DNA of 9,100 nt from Fibrobacteraceae bacterium (GCA_021443045.1 JABUUT010000035.1:32320-41419), one strand, 5' to 3'; shown: positions 1 to 6,366, counted from the stretch's first letter. Numbers and translations: made by a program. Notes: generated from the sequence alone by a model not told the origin.

Positions 1-59
1 TGACTACTGACAACTAATTCTACCGAGCCGTAGGCGGAACTGTCCGAAGGACAGCTAGG
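1..59. repeat. Left copy of a 59-base terminal inverted repeat
   Basis: Bases 1-59 are the exact reverse complement of 9042-9100. Identity stops at base 60 (A here, G in the complement of the other end). Inside is a small perfect hairpin, CTGTCC-GAA-GGACAG, at 40-54, and a weaker GCC-GTA-GGC at 27-35. The outermost 16 bases, read on the minus strand, are two heptamers of the array type found elsewhere in the window (TAGTTGT, CAGTAGT) cut off by the window edge. No coding signal is present. The repeat may continue beyond the window. Confidence 0.95.
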
Positions 60-119
60 ATCCATAGAATGGGTTCAACTCGAATGTGTCATCCTGAAGG
101 GTGTCGCCCTGAAGGATCC
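58..119 (+). repeat. Intergenic hairpin repeat, copy A
   Basis: A 62-base unit bounded by GGATCC at 58-63 and 114-119. Its reverse complement aligns with 2134-2196, with one length difference in the hairpin loop and about five mismatches in the 28-base arm. The core reads GTCATCCTG (88-96). It folds as ATCCT (91-95), GA, AGGG (98-101), loop TGTCG, CCCT (107-110), GA, AGGAT (113-117). Copy B has a different inner stem that is also paired. Similar 'GTCATCCTGA...GAAGGATC' palindromes are, from memory, common between genes in several bacterial phyla. The function is unknown. Confidence 0.85.
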
Positions 120-132
120 AGTGGACCCTATC

Positions 133-144
133 GTGCCAAGGCAC
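133..144. repeat. Small hairpin GTGCC-AA-GGCAC
   Basis: A perfect 5-base stem with a 2-base loop lies just after copy A, within the stretch CCCTATC...CTCCAGGG. A similar stretch, CCCTATC...GCTCCAGGG, follows copy B near 2200-2228. The hairpin therefore looks like another module of the repeat mosaic rather than a terminator, and no T-run follows it. Confidence 0.5.
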
Positions 145-160
145 TCCAGGGTGACAACTC

Positions 161-187
161 GCTACTGATAACCAACCACCACAACTC
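161..187 (-). repeat. Short degenerate heptamer array
   Basis: Read on the minus strand the units are GAGTTGT (187-181), GGTGGT (180-175, one base short), TGGTTAT (174-168) and CAGTAGC (167-161). They match the consensus YRGTNNT of the longer arrays at 2076-2117 and 8925-8966. It is shorter and more decayed than those arrays. Confidence 0.6.
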
Positions 188-313
188 GCCAAGACTTGTG
201 AAACGGGATTGCCAGCTTGCCGCAGGCGGGCTTGCAGGCCCGCTTCCAAGTCGCAAGAGTTGGAAGCTCCGCTGCAACCACCATTTTTTTTACAGGGTTT
301 TACTGTTGCCCTT
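188..313. other. Gene-free hairpin cluster downstream of the EcsC-like gene
   Basis: No convincing reading frame is present. Two perfect hairpins sit side by side and share the base at 243: GCGGGC-TTGCAG-GCCCGC (226-243) and CTTCCAA-10 bases-TTGGAAG (243-266). They lie about 50 to 90 bases past the minus-strand stop codon at 314-316. They could mark the 3' end of the map cluster transcript, but no T-run follows on the minus strand, so a classic intrinsic terminator is not supported. A T8 run at 284-291 is on the plus strand, about 17 bases from the nearest stem. Confidence 0.5.
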
Positions 314-958
314 TTATTTTACAGCTTCTTTATCCATGTCGGCGAGGGCATGAAAATAGTCCTCTGCAGTTTTGCCTACTTCCCGGGTGTCCAGGTAGGT
401 GTAGGCTCCGTTTCCAATGGCTCCAATGGCAGGTATGGCCCGTAGTGCTATGCGGCCAAATACTTTTGCTGAAATTTTGATTCCGATTTTATGGAGAATT
501 TTGTGGAGTACTGTGATGGAAACTTTTTGAACCACAATACGGGTGCCTGTACGTACGGCGATGTCCCGGAGGAGGCTGGCTGCACTGTGGCGGAATAGGC
601 ACCAGACCATGGTTTCTCTGCTAAGGAGCGCCATTTTGCCATAGGTGGCGGCGATGTCGGCTACCAGTTGGGCCTGAATGCGCCAAATGGCGGCAATGTC
701 GGGAATGGAAGTGAGAATACCGGTAATGCCTGCAGGAATGGAAAGGGTTCCGCTGACGGTGGCCGATTTAAGGCAGGCACTTTGAATCAGTTTTTCAACC
801 CGCTCTTCTGGATTTTCGGCCTTGGTTAGCAGAGATTCGGGAACGTCTGTAATTAGGTCAAAAAGAATTTCGCTTAGCTTTTCCTTAATATTCTTGGCTA
901 TGCCAGACCAATTGCCGCTGTATTCTTGTTCTTCCTCGTCTAGGATTTCGTCGCTCAT
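314..958 (-). CDS. EcsC/DUF697-like hydrophobic protein
   Basis: A 214-residue protein of unknown biochemical role. The first 13 residues are very acidic. Residues about 69-107 form a Gly/Ala/Ile-rich hydrophobic stretch ending in DIAATYG. Residues about 170-202 hold a second hydrophobic segment with IPAIGAIGNG, followed by GKTAEDYF. This layout (an IPD turn, then a helix ending YG, then an 'IP.iG..gn' segment and a closing A..YF) resembles the EcsC family and the related DUF697 domain. That resemblance is recalled, not searched. The start is well supported: GGGAGG lies 6 bases before the ATG. It is the last gene of the map cluster, 26 bases after its neighbour. Membrane association is plausible. 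The bacterial EcsC name comes from a Bacillus operon, and no function should be carried over from it. Confidence 0.75.
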   Translation of the reverse strand: MSDEILDEEEQEYSGNWSGIAKNIKEKLSEILFDLITDVPESLLTKAENPEERVEKLIQSACLKSATVSGTLSIPAGITGILTSIPDIAAIWRIQAQLVADIAATYGKMALLSRETMVWCLFRHSAASLLRDIAVRTGTRIVVQKVSITVLHKILHKIGIKISAKVFGRIALRAIPAIGAIGNGAYTYLDTREVGKTAEDYFHALADMDKEAVK

Positions 959-984
959 GGATAGCCTCCCGTTTTATGGCTGGT

Positions 985-1308
985 TTAAAAGAATATTTTG
1001 GCGATACCACCTGCAATTCCTGGCAAAGTGTAGCGCAGCGTTGTTTTTGACAAATAAAGGTTGAGTGCTTCGTTAATCCAGGGGCGTTCACAGCTGATTT
1101 GCCGAACTACGATGTCTGTACCCTTATCGGTGTCATCAAAATAATAGTAACCTCTAAACTGTATGGGGGCGGGTTCTCCACAAAGTAGTATGGAAATATC
1201 GGCTGTTCCGTTGGTGGCGTTGATGGACAATGATTGAACTTCCCCAAATTTTTTTATAAGGGGGTGGTTGCGAATGAATATTTCCAATGCTTTGTCTCTA
1301 AAATTCAT
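985..1308 (-). CDS. Conserved-looking hypothetical protein, 107 residues
   Basis: I do not recognise this family. The protein has no signal peptide or membrane segment. Residues about 1-22 look helical. Alternating strands follow (for example VQSLSIN, TADISILL, IQFRGYYYF, DIVVRQIS), then a C-terminal helix and a Gly/Ile-rich tail ending KIFF. This suggests a small alpha/beta domain. The ATG is 2 bases after the map stop codon, and AAGG within the last map codons can serve as its ribosome site, so translation is probably coupled to map. It is followed 26 bases later by the EcsC-like gene, which makes a functional link with that protein the likeliest clue. The tight spacing and the clean frame support a real gene. 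Confidence 0.75.
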   Translation of the reverse strand: MNFRDKALEIFIRNHPLIKKFGEVQSLSINATNGTADISILLCGEPAPIQFRGYYYFDDTDKGTDIVVRQISCERPWINEALNLYLSKTTLRYTLPGIAGGIAKIFF

Positions 1309-1310
1309 AG

Positions 1311-2072
1311 CTACCTTGGGAGAGTTAGAATTTCAATGCCGTCCTTGGTGCGTACTATGGTGTGTTCCCATTGGGCGCTGAGGCTTCCGTCACTGGTTAC
1401 GGCAGTCCAGCCATCTCGCAAGGTTTTGGTGCCAGGGCGACCTGCATTAATCATGGGCTCCACGGTAAACACATTGCCCACCTCAATAAATTGTTTTAGG
1501 GCGTTGTTGCGAAAGTGAAAAATGGTGGGTTCTTCGTGAAATCCGCGGCCAATTCCATGCCCGCAGTAGTCTTCAACCACGCTAAAACCATTTTCGTCGG
1601 CAATGTCTTGAATGGCGTTTCCAATGTCCCAGTAACGGGCTCCCACTTCACCGGCGGCGCGAATTCCTTCTTCCATGCAGAATTTGGCGGTGTCTACCAA
1701 GTCTTTTGCCAGTTTTGAAACCTTGCCTACGCAGAACATGGCTGAGGTATCTCCGTGGTAGCCCTGAAGGATGGTGGTGATGTCGATGTTGACTATGTCG
1801 CCATCTTTAAGAATTGTATTTGCGTTGGGTATGCCATGGCAGACCACCTCGTTTATACTAATGCAGGCGTAGCGGGGGTATCCATGATAGCCCTTGCAGG
1901 CAGAAATTCCTTTGTGCTTGCGGGTGTAGTCGCCGATAAATTCATCTATTTCCAGTGTGTTTATGCCTGGCTTGCACATTTCGCCGGCGCGGATTAGTGT
2001 TTCGGCGGCTAGGGCGCCGGCATCGCGGATGAGTTCGATTTCTTTTGCGTTTTTAACTTTGATTCTGGCCAT
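1311..2072 (-). CDS. map: Type I methionine aminopeptidase
   Basis: Removes the initiator methionine from new proteins as they leave the ribosome; it is cytoplasmic and normally essential. The 253-residue length suits the short type I form, without an N-terminal extension. The family metal ligands are visible: D97 (in NIDITT), D108 (in YHGDTS), H172 (in CGHGIGRGFHEEP), E205 (in FTVEPMI) and E236 (in QWEHTIV). The substrate-site histidine is H79 (in VVCHGIP), and H179 follows the H172 motif. The N-terminus (ARIKVKNAKEIELIRDAG) aligns with the usual family start. There is no Shine-Dalgarno sequence before the ATG: the upstream bases belong to a repeat array only 3 bases away. It is the first gene of a three-gene minus-strand cluster. 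Its promoter is not recognisable; it may lie inside the repeat, or transcription may read through from the helicase gene. Confidence 0.97.
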   Translation of the reverse strand: MARIKVKNAKEIELIRDAGALAAETLIRAGEMCKPGINTLEIDEFIGDYTRKHKGISACKGYHGYPRYACISINEVVCHGIPNANTILKDGDIVNIDITTILQGYHGDTSAMFCVGKVSKLAKDLVDTAKFCMEEGIRAAGEVGARYWDIGNAIQDIADENGFSVVEDYCGHGIGRGFHEEPTIFHFRNNALKQFIEVGNVFTVEPMINAGRPGTKTLRDGWTAVTSDGSLSAQWEHTIVRTKDGIEILTLPR

Positions 2073-2075
2073 GGT

Positions 2076-2117
2076 TAGTTGTTGGTTATTGGTGGCTGGT
2101 TATCAGTGATTGGTATT
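2076..2117 (+). repeat. Six-unit degenerate heptamer array upstream of map
   Basis: The units are TAGTTGT, TGGTTAT, TGGTGGC, TGGTTAT, CAGTGAT and TGGTATT: 42 bases in exact 7-base register, consensus YRGTKAT. The array begins with the same TAGTTGT heptamer as the arrays at 8925 and 9085. It ends 17 bases before hairpin copy B and begins 3 bases upstream of the map start codon (map is on the other strand). Degenerate heptamer tandem repeats between genes are known from cyanobacteria as STRR sequences; no relationship is claimed. Confidence 0.8.
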
Positions 2118-2133
2118 TACATGGAGATTCCCT

Positions 2134-2196
2134 GGATCCTTCACGGCGTATGCCGTTCAGGATGACACATTCGGGTTGGAACCTTTCTGTGGATCC
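2134..2196 (-). repeat. Intergenic hairpin repeat, copy B
   Basis: A 63-base unit between two GGATCC sites, homologous to copy A (58-119) in opposite orientation. The core GTCATCCTG reads on the minus strand at 2166-2158. It folds as ATCCT (2136-2140), TC, ACGGC (2143-2147), loop GTAT, GCCGT (2152-2156), TC, AGGAT (2159-2163). The outer stem matches copy A. The inner stem differs in sequence yet remains paired. Confidence 0.85.
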
Positions 2197-2228
2197 TATC
2201 CCCTATCTCCTATCGCGATGCTCCAGGG

Positions 2229-2259
2229 TCCAGGGCTAAAGGCTGCTCCAGGGCTAAAG
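2229..2259 (+). repeat. Two tandem copies of TCCAGGGCTAAAG
   Basis: The 13-mer TCCAGGGCTAAAG is repeated exactly at 2229-2241 and 2247-2259, an 18-base period. A partial copy, CTCCAGGGT, is at 2221-2229. The sequence TCCAGGATGACAC at 2273-2285 then echoes the TTCAGGATGACAC arm of copy B. With copy B and the heptamer array, it fills the gap between the helicase gene and map. No gene is supported in 2073-2335. Confidence 0.7.
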
Positions 2260-2335
2260 ACGGTATCAGGGGTCCAGGATGACACCGCCAGGTGAACAAT
2301 TTTGACTCTTGTTGATGCCCTCTTTCGTCTTTCCT

Positions 2336-3694
2336 CTACCTCTTCCAGGTGTAACGGTCAAGAAGGTAGGCGAGGAGCATCTGGTCATCGGAACTGCCGT
2401 TTGCCATTTCCTTTACAAGAGGAATAAAGTGGCCTATGCGTTCCCGGTCTTTTTGACCCAGCGAAATGTTGCTCTTTTGAAGCTTTTCGCGGGTGCGGGC
2501 GCAGACTTTTTCTGCTATCACCTGTTCGGTAAGAGGTTCTTTTTTAATGAAGTTAATGCCAAAGTCTGCGGCGGTCTGCTTCAGCTCAATTTCTTCCACT
2601 GGAGTAATCAAGGATATTGCCAGACCGCTACGGCCCGCACGGGCCGTACGCCCACTCCGATGCACATAGACTTCGTGGTCATCGGGGTGGTCATAGACTA
2701 TAACATGGGAAACGTGGTCAATATCGATGCCTCGAGCGGCCACATCGGTACAAATGAGAATATTCAGCTCCCGGCTGCGGAAGGCCTTTAAGGTTTTTTC
2801 CCGAAGGCTTTGGGAAACGTCTCCAGACAAGGCTCCCACGTTGAATCCGTAGTTTTTGAGAACCTGTTCCAGGTAGCTTACATTGCTTTTCTTGTTGCAG
2901 AAAATCATGCAGCTTTCTGGACATTCGTATTCCAAAACTTTTATGGTCATGGAATCTTTTTCCATAACATCGCACATGTAGTAGTGGTGCTCCAGGTTGT
3001 TGGCAATAACCTGATCGTAGCTGAGTGAAAGAAAACTGGCACTCTTGCGTTGGAATTCGCGAGCCAAACTTTTTACCGTTTGGGGAATGGTGGCGCTGAA
3101 CATGGTGCATGCCAATTCTTTGGGCAGGTAACGACGAATCTTTTGCATGTCTGGGTAAAAACCCATAGACAGCATTTCGTCGGCTTCGTCAAGAATGAGG
3201 TCTCGAACGGAAAGCAAATCCACTTGCCCTCTTTGAATGTGGTCCATAAGACGGCCAGGAGTGGCTACAATAATGTGTACACCATCTTTAAGTGCTTTTA
3301 CCTGAGGCTCGTAGGATACTCCACCAAAAATAGCCGTAGAGCGAATGCCGGTTCCCTGGGACAATTTTTCAACTTCGTCATGTACCTGTATGGCCAGTTC
3401 TCTAGTAGGAACCAAAATTAAGGCTTGTGGAAAAAGATGGTCGCGAACAATCACCTGAAGTAGCGGGAGTACAAAAGCCCCTGTTTTACCGGAACCGGTT
3501 TTAGATTGCACCAGCATATCGCGGGCGGCCAGCATATAGGGAATGGTCTTTCGTTGCACTGGCATTAAATCGGTCCAGCCGTGAGAAGCCAGAATGGATT
3601 TCTGTTCTTCGGGAAGCTGGTCGAAGGTATAGTCGGGAAGTTTGTTTTCGGGTTCTATAATCTTGACTGGGTTTAAAAATGGATCAACGCTCAT
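2336..3694 (-). CDS. DEAD-box ATP-dependent RNA helicase
   Basis: Unwinds or remodels RNA duplexes using ATP, probably in ribosome assembly, mRNA decay or cold adaptation. The 452-residue protein has a complete motif set: Q-motif region (F24 to Q47), motif I SKTGSGKT (64-71), PTREL (96-100), GG (124-125), TPGR (145-148), DEAD (169-172), SAT (200-202), motif IV near 262-269, TDVAARGID (316-324) and HRSGRTARAG (345-354). The C-terminal tail, about 85 residues past the core, has no RGG repeats and is not clearly a DbpA or DeaD RNA-binding domain, so no symbol is given. The ATG lies 20 bases after the upstream gene without a clear ribosome site. It is the last gene of the six-gene array. No intrinsic terminator follows; the repeat mosaic begins within about 50 bases of the stop. 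Confidence 0.95.
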   Translation of the reverse strand: MSVDPFLNPVKIIEPENKLPDYTFDQLPEEQKSILASHGWTDLMPVQRKTIPYMLAARDMLVQSKTGSGKTGAFVLPLLQVIVRDHLFPQALILVPTRELAIQVHDEVEKLSQGTGIRSTAIFGGVSYEPQVKALKDGVHIIVATPGRLMDHIQRGQVDLLSVRDLILDEADEMLSMGFYPDMQKIRRYLPKELACTMFSATIPQTVKSLAREFQRKSASFLSLSYDQVIANNLEHHYYMCDVMEKDSMTIKVLEYECPESCMIFCNKKSNVSYLEQVLKNYGFNVGALSGDVSQSLREKTLKAFRSRELNILICTDVAARGIDIDHVSHVIVYDHPDDHEVYVHRSGRTARAGRSGLAISLITPVEEIELKQTAADFGINFIKKEPLTEQVIAEKVCARTREKLQKSNISLGQKDRERIGHFIPLVKEMANGSSDDQMLLAYLLDRYTWKR

Positions 3695-3714
3695 AATGAG
3701 GGAAAATTTAGCAA

Positions 3715-4971
3715 TTATTTGCTAAAGTGGTATTCCAACCCCACATTTATGAACCAATCGATGGTGGAACCGCCTATAGTTGTAGGTTCTGCGGCGGCAT
3801 CTGGGGTGGGGTCGGAATAAATGTTTCGTCCTCGGCTAGAAATTCCAGTTCTCACGCCCAAACCGTAATGTTTTAAAAATGCAAATTGGGAACCGAATCC
3901 AACTAGGGCCCCTTTGTAGGCATCCTCAAACTCAATGCGGGCGGTGTAGGCCCGAGAGGGGTCTTTTACACCATCTTTTAAACCAATGTCTTCAACAAAG
4001 AAACTGTATTGGAAACCGAGGAAGGCAAAGGGGGATATGTCTAGCCATTTCCAGTAACTGTAGGTTCGGGAAAAAATAACGTTAATGCCAATTTCGTGCT
4101 GGTAAAAGCTCCAGTGATCCAATTCCTGGTACACGGTGTCTTTGGGGTCGGTTTTTACATTATGCTTGGCAAAACGGTAAATAAGTTCGGCTCCGATAAA
4201 CCCGTACCAGGAACCGCCCAAATAAACGTTCAAAAAGGGGTCGGAGTCGTCAATAAAGTTCCAGAGGCTTGTGGAGTCCTTGGTAATTCGGTAGTTGCGA
4301 ACTTGGCTTTTCTCGTGGCTGCTTGTCCAGTTTTTGGGGGTTAGGGGAACATGGGCTTGGGAGTATCCTAGAGCCACGCCGGCCCACCCGCGAAAGTCTG
4401 GAGTTTCTTTGTAAAAGTCGTCGGGCTCCGTCATTTTCTTTTGTCGTTCCTGCTTGGTAAGGCGGCGTTTGGTGCGAATGTCAAAGAACGTTGAGGCGAT
4501 GTCGTCTGATAAAGCCACCTTATCGTTACTGTAAAAAACGGTGCCTGCCATTTTTGGTTCTGTGGCGGTTTCGTCAAAAATGGCTGCCTTAATCCGGTTT
4601 TCTTCTCGAGTTACAAAAAGAACAATGTTGTCTTCCAAAGCCTGTATTTTGGCATGCATGGCGGGGTGGCGGGCGTGCAGGTATTCAGGCTTAAGGCCAG
4701 GCTCCAGATTGTTCTTGAGCCATTTTCCATACCGCATGGGTATGGAATCTCGGGACCACTCGCCAAACACGCGGCATTTGGGTTCGCCTATGCCCGTGTT
4801 GTTTCGCTTTAAAGAAAGACAAAATTCCTTAGGGTCTAGGGGAGACTCCTCATCTGGAGTCCAAATAAGAATGTCTGGACTGCTCCACAAGGTGTAATGG
4901 GAGTCAAAGAAAATTTCTTTTGAATAAATTAACGAAGAAACGGCTGCTAGCAATAGAAGAATTTTTTTCAT
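3715..4971 (-). CDS. Exported, probable outer-membrane beta-barrel protein
   Basis: A 418-residue protein I cannot assign to a named family. A typical signal peptide (MKKILLLLAAVSSLIYS, cleavage near 17-18) starts it. Residues about 18-190 are polar, with Cys51 and Cys66 as a possible disulfide and a basic, charged stretch at 168-182. From about 194 to the end, alternating aromatic/hydrophobic strands separated by charged loops dominate (GWAGVALGYS, LGGSWYGFIGAELIYRF, EIGINVIFSR, FINVGLEYHF). The chain closes with an aromatic two residues from the end. This is the look of an outer-membrane barrel with a periplasmic N-terminal region, which is inference. The start is strong: GAAGGAG lies 7 bases before the ATG, and ATGA overlaps the stop of the lipoprotein gene, so the two are translationally coupled and probably act together at the cell envelope. 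Confidence 0.8.
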   Translation of the reverse strand: MKKILLLLAAVSSLIYSKEIFFDSHYTLWSSPDILIWTPDEESPLDPKEFCLSLKRNNTGIGEPKCRVFGEWSRDSIPMRYGKWLKNNLEPGLKPEYLHARHPAMHAKIQALEDNIVLFVTREENRIKAAIFDETATEPKMAGTVFYSNDKVALSDDIASTFFDIRTKRRLTKQERQKKMTEPDDFYKETPDFRGWAGVALGYSQAHVPLTPKNWTSSHEKSQVRNYRITKDSTSLWNFIDDSDPFLNVYLGGSWYGFIGAELIYRFAKHNVKTDPKDTVYQELDHWSFYQHEIGINVIFSRTYSYWKWLDISPFAFLGFQYSFFVEDIGLKDGVKDPSRAYTARIEFEDAYKGALVGFGSQFAFLKHYGLGVRTGISSRGRNIYSDPTPDAAAEPTTIGGSTIDWFINVGLEYHFSK

Positions 4972-5663
4972 CGCACAACTCCTTCGTACAGATTCTTGCG
5001 AATTTGCTGTACCGATTTAGCGATGAGTGCCTTCATTTCTTCGGTAGACATTTTTATAACGGGCTGCTGTATCTCGTCAATGGCATTGAATAAGGCTCGT
5101 TGCTTCAGGTTATCCCACAATGTGTAAGAGACAATGGCTGTTACATTTTTGGAGGTGGCTTTTTCGGCACTTTCATTGTGGATAAGCGCATAGTCAAAGT
5201 AGCTCTCCCGCTTTTGATCGGTGCCAATGATAAATTCATGGATAATCAATATTTGGGAGGGAATGTTTCCTGCCCCATCTTTTACCTCAACCCCCTGTTC
5301 GGGAATGCGGCCTTTTATGTAAATGCGTTCGTCTACTTTTTGGCTTTCTTCTGCAAAGCGGGAAAGCGCTGTGTCGGGAATAACACTTAACGTTGGGTAT
5401 GCTTTGTGCAACTCATCCGTCAAATTTTTTTTGCAAAATGCAGTGAGGTAGGCGTGAATGGAATCTTTGCCTATTTCTAACCTTTTGGCAAACCAGGATG
5501 AACGGGTTATTACAATGGCGTTGTCGATGCCTGTAACAGCCAGTTCACCGTATGGAGCCTGCTTGTAGCCTTGATGGCTTCTAGTCCAATGGCTCTGTGT
5601 TCCGCATCCCCAAAGAATGCAGAACGCCATGGAGCCTATTAAACATTGGAGCCATTTTTTCAT
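4968..5663 (-). CDS. Lipoprotein of unknown function
   Basis: A 231-residue protein with a lipoprotein signal: the basic start MKKW, a hydrophobic stretch, and the lipobox LWGC with the acylated cysteine at position 20. The mature part has about 130 residues of mixed strands and helices (ELAVTGIDNAIVITRSSW, ERIYIKGRIPEQGVEVKDG, SQILIIHEFIIGTD) and a helical C-terminus (MSTEEMKALIAKSVQQIRKN). I see no catalytic motif and do not recognise the family. It lies 18 bases after pyrE with only a weak ribosome site, and overlaps the next gene by 4 bases (ATGA). The pairing with a probable beta-barrel protein suggests an envelope lipoprotein/outer-membrane pair. It might equally be an auxiliary lipoprotein of an assembly or export machine encoded elsewhere. 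Confidence 0.85.
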   Translation of the reverse strand: MKKWLQCLIGSMAFCILWGCGTQSHWTRSHQGYKQAPYGELAVTGIDNAIVITRSSWFAKRLEIGKDSIHAYLTAFCKKNLTDELHKAYPTLSVIPDTALSRFAEESQKVDERIYIKGRIPEQGVEVKDGAGNIPSQILIIHEFIIGTDQKRESYFDYALIHNESAEKATSKNVTAIVSYTLWDNLKQRALFNAIDEIQQPVIKMSTEEMKALIAKSVQQIRKNLYEGVVR

Positions 5664-5681
5664 ATTTGCCTACAAAGCTGC

Positions 5682-6353
5682 CTACTGAGCACCCCACTTT
5701 TCGCGATAGGCGTAAACGCGGTCCAGAATACCTTCTGGGGCGTTGATGACCTTGCGGTTTTCTTCTTTTTCCAAGAACGCAATGATGTCGTTGATGTTGA
5801 TGATGGAATGGGCCTCAATGCCGTATTCATCCTGTACGGTTTGCAAGGCCGATTTGCCGTTTTCCAATTTTTCTTTTCGGTCCACCGAAATTAAAAGACC
5901 AATGACGTTGGCGTTTTCAATTTGAGAAAGAGCCTGCATGGTTTCGTTTACAGAAGTACCTGCGGTAATCACGTCTTCGATGATGACCACATTCGTTTTT
6001 TCTGCATACTTGTAGCCCACCAAAGAGCCTCCTTCGCCGTGATCCTTCACTTCTTTTCGGTTGTAGGTAAAAGTGAGGTTCTGGGCATAAACATCGGAAA
6101 GCTTCATGGCGGTAGCCACGCAGAGAGGAATACCCTTGTAGGCTGGTCCGTACAGGTTTTGGGCCTTTCCGCTAAAATGCTGCATGTAGGCAGAAGCGTA
6201 AAATTCGGCCAATTTGGACATGGCAACCCCGGTGCGGAATTCACCGGTATTAATAAAGTAGGGCGTTTCCCGGCCACTCTTGGTAACGAATTCGCCAAAC
6301 TTTAATGCGTTGCATTCCACAAGAAACTGTACAAAACTATCGGTTGTGTTCAT
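5682..6353 (-). CDS. pyrE: Orotate phosphoribosyltransferase
   Basis: Makes orotidine 5'-phosphate from orotate and PRPP, the fifth step of pyrimidine synthesis, in the cytoplasm. The 223-residue length fits the family. Visible motifs: the substrate-side segment around GRETPYFINTG (28-37), YGPAYKGIPL (68-77), the flexible catalytic loop FTYNRKEVKDHGEGG (95-109, with K100, K103 and H105), and the PRPP-binding motif VVIIEDVITAGTS (122-134, acidic pair E126-D127). The ATG has AGG 8 bases upstream. It follows the small membrane-protein gene by 13 bases and precedes the lipoprotein gene by 18. There is no PyrF fusion and nothing appears to be missing. No attenuator or pyrimidine-responsive leader is visible, since the gap is too short, so control would come from the array promoter upstream of purU. 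Confidence 0.97.
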   Translation of the reverse strand: MNTTDSFVQFLVECNALKFGEFVTKSGRETPYFINTGEFRTGVAMSKLAEFYASAYMQHFSGKAQNLYGPAYKGIPLCVATAMKLSDVYAQNLTFTYNRKEVKDHGEGGSLVGYKYAEKTNVVIIEDVITAGTSVNETMQALSQIENANVIGLLISVDRKEKLENGKSALQTVQDEYGIEAHSIININDIIAFLEKEENRKVINAPEGILDRVYAYREKWGAQ

Positions 6354-6366
6354 ATCTATAACCTAA

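Noticed and set aside
294..319. Possible plus-strand terminator, AGGG/CCCT followed by TTTATTTT
   Set aside because: The stem is only 4 bases with an 11-base loop, and no plus-strand gene precedes it in the window; the sequence overlaps the end of the EcsC-like gene.
69..353. Open frames on the plus strand near the left end (69-353, 209-445, 217-480)
   Set aside because: They cross repeats and hairpins and run into the EcsC-like gene on the opposite strand. Their peptides have no domain pattern.
2076..2117. CRISPR-like repeat array
   Set aside because: The units are contiguous degenerate heptamers without spacers, and no cas genes are present.
2110..2295. Open frame of 61 codons on the plus strand between the helicase gene and map
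   Set aside because: It runs through hairpin copy B and the 18-base tandem repeat; the peptide is a translation of repeat DNA and has no ribosome site.
2629..2648. Perfect 8-base inverted repeat TACGGCCC-GCAC-GGGCCGTA
   Set aside because: It lies inside the codons for the conserved helicase motif VI (RTARAGR) and is explained by GC-rich codons for Arg, Ala and Gly.
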